A stretch of 64,000 nt of DNA from Erwinia sp. ErVv1. Lineage in GTDB: Bacteria; Pseudomonadota; Gammaproteobacteria; Enterobacterales; Enterobacteriaceae. The notes beneath the pieces are model-generated. The model did not search any database and was not told the DNA's origin. It saw nothing but the letters and a program-made list of their open reading frames with translations. Where the stretch lies: contig NZ_CDPK01000004.1 in assembly GCF_900068895.1 (NCBI RefSeq), positions 95,158 through 159,157 of the forward strand, given 5' to 3'. This document shows, in pieces, positions 59,246 through 64,000 of the stretch (within the stretch, counting starts at the first letter, position 1; each line of letters starts with the position of its first letter). The position numbers and the translations under genes were made by a program.

Positions 59246-59488
59246 TTAGTTTGTGGTTTTCCCCTTAGCCCAGTCTACGATACCGCGAATACCCTGACTC
59301 ATATTTTTTACCGCACCGACCACATTCAGCTCAAAAATATAGCCAATACCCTTACCCAGCATACCTGCGGCATCGGTCACAGCTGAACTGACTGCGGAGC
59401 CAATAGCTTTACCCAGCGCTTCGCCAACACGATCAAAGATCAGACCACCGGATACGGCAGAGACTTCATTTTTATTTAGTTCACGCAT
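59246..59488 (-). CDS. Double-glycine leader peptide, class II microcin/bacteriocin-like
   Basis: 80 residues. The first 15, MRELNKNEVSAVSGG, are a classic double-glycine leader (compare microcin V, MRTLTLNELDSVSGG) with a cut expected after GG. The predicted mature part, about 65 residues, has no Cys. It is rich in Gly, Ala and Val with GxxxG-type spacing (GEALGKAIGSAVSSAV, GMLGKGIGYIF) and a basic tail. The ribosome site is GGAAG, 9 nt upstream. No exporter (CvaA/CvaB-like) or immunity gene is adjacent. It stands alone between two terminators. Killing activity is an inference; a signalling or cryptic peptide is possible. Confidence 0.78.
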   Translation of the reverse strand: MRELNKNEVSAVSGGLIFDRVGEALGKAIGSAVSSAVTDAAGMLGKGIGYIFELNVVGAVKNMSQGIRGIVDWAKGKTTN

Positions 59489-59655
59489 TATTTATCTTCC
59501 ATAATATTTATAATCCCCAACCATTGGGGCAGGAGGGATAATAACTACAGCAACGTTAATGAGTCAATCGTATATAAGCGACAAGGAGTACGCTTGATGG
59601 TAAATAGAATATTATCTAAAGAAAATGGCCAGAGTAAACCCATTTTAAGGCGATA

Positions 59656-59690
59656 AAAAAGAGAGGATGAGGTGATCATTCTCTCTTTTT
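59656..59690 (-). terminator. Intrinsic terminator of fklB
   Basis: AAAAAGAGAG (59656-59665) pairs with CTCTCTTTTT (59681-59690). On the minus strand it follows the fklB stop by 28 bp, ending in a T-run. It insulates the peptide gene from fklB transcription. Confidence 0.82.
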
Positions 59691-59718
59691 CTATTATCGA
59701 CTGGACAAAATACGTGGA

Positions 59719-60339
59719 TTACAGAATTTCTAACAGTTCCACTTCAAACACCAGCGTACTGAGTGGCGGGATGGTTGCACCCGCGCCGCGTTCGCCGTAG
59801 GCCAGGTTCTGTGGGATAACCAGCTGCCATTTAGAACCAACCGGCATCAGCGTAAGTGCTTCGATCCAGCCGGGAATAACGCCGCTGACCGGGAACTCAG
59901 CCGGCTCGCCGCGCTGTACGGAGCTGTCAAATACGGTGCCGTCAATCAGCTTACCGGTGTAGTGCACGCGGACGCGATCCTGACGGGAAGGGATCGCGCC
60001 TTCACCCTGGGTCAGCACGCTGAATTGCAGGCCAGATTCGGTGGTACTTACCCCTTCACGCTGAGCATTTTCTTCGAGGAATTTTTGCCCCTCAGCCGCC
60101 ATCGCCTGCTGACGTTCAGTCCGAACGGCATCGGCACGTTCATGAACTTCACGTAGCGCACGATGAACAACATCAACAGGTACAGCCGGGGCATTCCCTT
60201 CCAGCGCGTCGCGCAGACCAGCCAGCAGGGCTTCTGGCTGCAGGCCCTGTAGTCCGGACTCCAGCAGCTGCTGGCCAACCTGTAAACCAATACCGTAGCT
60301 TGCTTGCGCTTCTACGCTGTCAAAAGAAGGGGTTGTCAT
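59719..60339 (-). CDS. fklB: FKBP-type peptidyl-prolyl isomerase FklB (FKBP22)
   Basis: 206 residues, the same as E. coli FklB. An N-terminal helical dimerisation domain ([20 protein letters not shown]) is followed by the FKBP domain with [32 protein letters not shown] and [14 protein letters not shown]. Active-site aromatics and Asp are kept. I start at ATG 60339 ([12 protein letters not shown]), with AAAGGAA upstream. The frame to 60486 is not conserved. Confidence 0.97.
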   Translation of the reverse strand: MTTPSFDSVEAQASYGIGLQVGQQLLESGLQGLQPEALLAGLRDALEGNAPAVPVDVVHRALREVHERADAVRTERQQAMAAEGQKFLEENAQREGVSTTESGLQFSVLTQGEGAIPSRQDRVRVHYTGKLIDGTVFDSSVQRGEPAEFPVSGVIPGWIEALTLMPVGSKWQLVIPQNLAYGERGAGATIPPLSTLVFEVELLEIL

Positions 60340-60638
60340 GGAATTTCCTTTCATCATTGATAAAACAGAAGACGAAGCATAACAGCCAGTACTACCGCCG
60401 TAAAACCCCATCTTCTTAAGGTGACTTTTGCCGTTGAAAAGGAAACAATGCTTTGATCCCAATGACGGAATAAACTCCGCACGCACAACGCGTTATCAGC
60501 TATATTTGAGTCGAGGTTAACATGGGTTATTCTGCCCGCAGGCAAGGGAAAAGCCAGCCGCTTTCACTAAACGGTCTTGTCAACCGGATAGCCAGAAGCT
60601 CACTATTTGCGCGACATTCGCGCCAGGAGGCCGACGCC

Positions 60639-61199
60639 ATGCCGAAAGCGTCTTCAGGAACACGATTACCCCATTTTTTCAGCCAGCTGTGGCATCTGCC
60701 GGATTCCGTACGCTGGATGGATCCGCTCCCTCCCTTCCATCGCCGCGGCATTATTGTTGTCATCGCGGTGGTGCTGCTGGCGTTTCTTTGGCCATCCCCC
60801 ACGCCGGAGCCACAGCAGCGTCCGGTTAATACCGGCAGTACAGGCGGCACCGATCTGCCGCTACAGGCAGAAATCACAGACAGGCCAGCCCAAAGCTCCC
60901 CTGCTGCCCAGCAACCGGTCGCCTCGCCAGACTCACAGGGGCAGTGGCGCAACTATCAGATTGCTTCAGGCCAGACGCTGGCGCAGCTTTTCCGCGATAA
61001 TAATCTGCCGGTTAACGACGTATTCGCGATGGCGCAGGTGGAAGGAAACGATAAGCCGCTGAGTAACCTACAGACAGGGCAAACGGTGAAGATTCGGCTG
61101 AATACGCAGGGCGTGATCACCGGGCTGACCGTCGACGGCAGCAGCGGACAGGTGCTGTTTACCCGCCAGCCGGACGGCACATTTCTGCGCGCACAGTAG
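60639..61199 (+). CDS. ytfB: OapA-family cell-surface/division protein YtfB
   Basis: 186 residues. A cytoplasmic N-terminus with WMDPLPPFHRRGI precedes one membrane helix (about 33-50), a Pro/Gln/Ser-rich periplasmic linker and a C-terminal OapA/LysM-like glycan-binding domain (SGQTLAQLFRDNNLPVNDVFAMAQVEG, then VLFTRQPDGTFLRAQ). E. coli YtfB localises to the division septum and aids adhesion. I start at ATG 60639, with CAGGAGG upstream, aligning with E. coli; ATG 60522 would add 39 residues. Confidence 0.9.
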   Translation: MPKASSGTRLPHFFSQLWHLPDSVRWMDPLPPFHRRGIIVVIAVVLLAFLWPSPTPEPQQRPVNTGSTGGTDLPLQAEITDRPAQSSPAAQQPVASPDSQGQWRNYQIASGQTLAQLFRDNNLPVNDVFAMAQVEGNDKPLSNLQTGQTVKIRLNTQGVITGLTVDGSSGQVLFTRQPDGTFLRAQ

Positions 61200-61221
61200 T
61201 CTGGTCGGCTGAATAAAAGGC

Positions 61222-61254
61222 AAAAAAAACGCCGGCACAGGGCCGGCGTTTTTA
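61222..61254. terminator. Bidirectional terminator between ytfB and rplI
   Basis: CGCCGGC (61230-61236) pairs with GCCGGCG (61242-61248), flanked by an A8 run on the left and a T-run on the right. It ends both convergent transcripts. Confidence 0.92.
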
Positions 61255-61271
61255 TTCGCTACTTAAACCAA

Positions 61272-61724
61272 TCAGGCTTGAGCAACGATGTTAACAACCA
61301 GTTTAGCGACAACTTCGCTGTGAACAGCGAAATGCACTTCGTGGTCGCCAGTGGTACGCAGAACGCCGTTCGGCAGGCGAACTTCGCTCTTGTTCACTTC
61401 AACGCCAGCTGCAGTAACAGCGTCAGCGATGTCGCGAGCACCCACAGAACCAAACAGTTTACCTTCGTCGCCTGCTTTAGACGCGAGGGTAACGGTGCCC
61501 AGTGCGTTGATTTTCTCAGCGCGTGCATTAGCTGCGGTCAGAACGTCAGCCATTTTGGCTTCCAGTTCTGCGCGGCGAGCTTCGAAAAACTCTACGTTTT
61601 TCTTAGTCGCAGGAACAGCTTTGCCCTGTGGAACCAGGAAGTTACGAGCGTAGCCCGCTTTAACATTAACCTGATCGCCCAGGGTGCCCAGGTTTGCTAC
61701 TTTATCAAGCAGAATAACTTGCAT
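61272..61724 (-). CDS. rplI: 50S ribosomal protein L9
   Basis: 150 residues (E. coli 149). N-terminal domain [19 protein letters not shown] and [20 protein letters not shown], then the long connecting helix and the C-terminal rRNA-binding domain. It is the last gene of rpsF-priB-rpsR-rplI. Confidence 0.98.
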   Translation of the reverse strand: MQVILLDKVANLGTLGDQVNVKAGYARNFLVPQGKAVPATKKNVEFFEARRAELEAKMADVLTAANARAEKINALGTVTLASKAGDEGKLFGSVGARDIADAVTAAGVEVNKSEVRLPNGVLRTTGDHEVHFAVHSEVVAKLVVNIVAQA

Positions 61725-61762
61725 TACCTTATCCTCTTAAAGTCGTTATAGACGATTGCCGA

Positions 61763-62312
<550 letters not shown>

Positions 62313-62318
62313 GGTTGA

Positions 62319-62845
<527 letters not shown>

Positions 62846-63000
62846 GGCAAAGTCGCTGCGGACGCCACTTATTTTCAGGGGCGGGGGAGTTTTCGTAGGA
62901 TAAAGGCCAGCAGCGGTTAAATTACCTGCGGTGAGGCGATAAAAAAGGCCTCGGTCGCCGGCGAATGCCCCCCTCCGTGGATGCGGCAACCCCGTGTAAC

Positions 63001-63750
63001 TTACAAATGACTACGGAAAAATGCCACCGTCTCCGTCAGCGCCAGTGGCGTGATGCGATGACCGACGCCCTGCTCAATAATAAATGTCAGATGACAGTCT
63101 GTTTTTGCTTCGCGCAGCGCGCTGGCCAGCCTGACGCTTTCAGCAACAGGCACCAGATCGTCAGCATCACCGTGCCATACCAGCAGCGGTCTGTCGGCGA
63201 CTTTTTCTAACTGGTGGCTGACATCACAGGCGGCCAGCGGGGCCATTCGCGCCTCAACTTCGCTTTTCTGCCACTCGGTATCGGCCACCAGCGGGGGAAA
63301 CAGATGGTGAGACAGTGACATAAAATAGCCCGACCCCATCAGGCAGGCGACGCAGGAGAGATGCGGGTAGCGCGTCATGGCTCCGATCGCCGTCATTCCG
63401 CCCATTGACGCTCCCGCCACGGCAAAGCGATCTTTTTCAATCAGCCCCTGTTCGCGCAGCGCCGTTTCCAGCGCGGGCAGTTCATCAATGTTCGTTTTCA
63501 AAATATCCCAAAAATGGCCCAGCCGCGCCTGCGCGTCGCCATCATAACGCGCGCCGTGTTGACAGGCATCGGGCATCACTACGCGAAAACCCGCCTGCGC
63601 CAGCGCGACGGCAAAGTACGCGTACACCTCTTTAGAAGAGGTAAAGCCATGATAAAAAATCACGGTGGGTAACGGCTGCTTCTGCTGGCCTGAGGGGGTC
63701 GCATGCAGGCAGTCGATGCCGGCGAAGGTGTCAGTACTGAGTTCAATCAT
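63001..63750 (-). CDS. yjfP: Alpha/beta-hydrolase esterase YjfP
   Basis: 249 residues, the same as E. coli YjfP, a carboxylesterase. The oxyanion segment is FYHGFTSSKEVYAY, the nucleophile elbow GASMGGMTA (Ser), the acid in WHGDADDLVP and the His in GVGHRITP. It lies upstream of rpsF on the same strand, with about 290 bp between and a separate promoter for rpsF. Confidence 0.94.
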   Translation of the reverse strand: MIELSTDTFAGIDCLHATPSGQQKQPLPTVIFYHGFTSSKEVYAYFAVALAQAGFRVVMPDACQHGARYDGDAQARLGHFWDILKTNIDELPALETALREQGLIEKDRFAVAGASMGGMTAIGAMTRYPHLSCVACLMGSGYFMSLSHHLFPPLVADTEWQKSEVEARMAPLAACDVSHQLEKVADRPLLVWHGDADDLVPVAESVRLASALREAKTDCHLTFIIEQGVGHRITPLALTETVAFFRSHL

Positions 63751-63926
63751 AAGCTATCCCGTTACCTTAAGACGGCTCCACAGGCGCAAAACGCCCCTGG
63801 CGTCGCGGTGAGAAGAAAGTGATTCAGTCAGTATGCCTGCTCATACCCTTAAATAATAAATATTAAATATTGATTAAGGTTTGCCGTTAACCGTTGTAAC
63901 CCCCTTATACATCAACAGGCTAAACC

Positions 63927-64000
63927 ATGATCCTTTTTTCATTGCGCCGCTGGAGCCTTGGCGCAAAATTATCAGTAATGGCATCACTCACCGTCACCCT
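63927..64000 (+). CDS. N-terminus of a probable membrane sensor (chemoreceptor-like), cut by window end
   Basis: An ATG at 63927 opens a frame that runs off the window (24 codons seen). It starts with a basic segment LRRWSLGAKLSVMASLTVT leading into what looks like a first membrane helix. This pattern is typical of methyl-accepting chemotaxis or other two-helix sensor proteins. The ribosome site is weak (AGG). The identity is tentative. Confidence 0.45.
   Translation, partial: MILFSLRRWSLGAKLSVMASLTVT

Overview
The window is a chromosomal segment of a gammaproteobacterium of the order Enterobacterales. Almost every housekeeping gene has a close E. coli counterpart and several E. coli gene blocks are kept in order: alx-sstT; yqjA-mzrA-yqjC-yqjD-yqjE-yqjK-yqjF-yqjG then yhaJ-yhaK; rnpB-rsmI-lpoA-yraN-diaA-dolP; cybC-pmbA-yjgA; ppa-ytfP-tamB-tamA; paeA(ytfL)-ytfK-ytfJ-cysQ-cpdB; fklB-ytfB; and rpsF-priB-rpsR-rplI. 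Blocks that lie far apart in E. coli are joined here and accessory genes sit between them. An Erwinia/Pantoea-type lineage fits this mix, but that is an inference from gene content and not a placement.

Layout. 1-6.4 kb: a GntP-family permease cut by the window edge, diverging from fadH, then a class C acid phosphatase lipoprotein, a laccase-domain (PgeF-like) protein, rlmG and ygjP. 6.4-10.7 kb: a stress-type accessory stretch with two DUF2382 (YsnF/AvaK) genes, a decayed dehydrogenase/hydrolase remnant, a nested inverted repeat, yciE and a DUF218 protein. 10.9-20.1 kb: a ClC channel with a CBS region, the manganese riboswitch and alx, sstT, and the yqj cluster. 20.1-29.5 kb: yhaJ/yhaK, a YecA-like protein with a 7-bp microsatellite upstream, a cold-shock gene with a cold-box leader, an enlarged rnpB, and rsmI/lpoA/yraN/diaA/dolP.

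29.5-38.4 kb is the main accessory island: a minus-strand catabolic cluster. It holds a PRD/EIIB/EIIA regulator, an exported lactonase-family beta-propeller, a KDGP aldolase, a DgaE-type ammonia lyase, a metallo-amidohydrolase, two membrane proteins (DUF4310, DUF4311), two small soluble proteins (DUF4312 and a glycine-rich SFCGS protein) and a stand-alone PRD protein with a TTG start. Together they suggest uptake of a (possibly acylated) hexosaminate-like compound by an uncharacterised transporter, deacylation, ammonia elimination and aldol cleavage to central metabolites.

38.9-64 kb returns to core genes: cybC, pmbA, darP, mpl, fbp (with a 37-bp tandem repeat in its 3' region), a chemoreceptor, ppa, tamA/tamB, paeA, cysQ and cpdB. 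Between cpdB and fklB an isolated small gene flanked by terminators encodes an 80-residue double-glycine-leader peptide resembling a class II microcin precursor. The ribosomal operon rpsF-priB-rpsR-rplI, the esterase gene yjfP and the start of a possible second chemoreceptor gene close the window.
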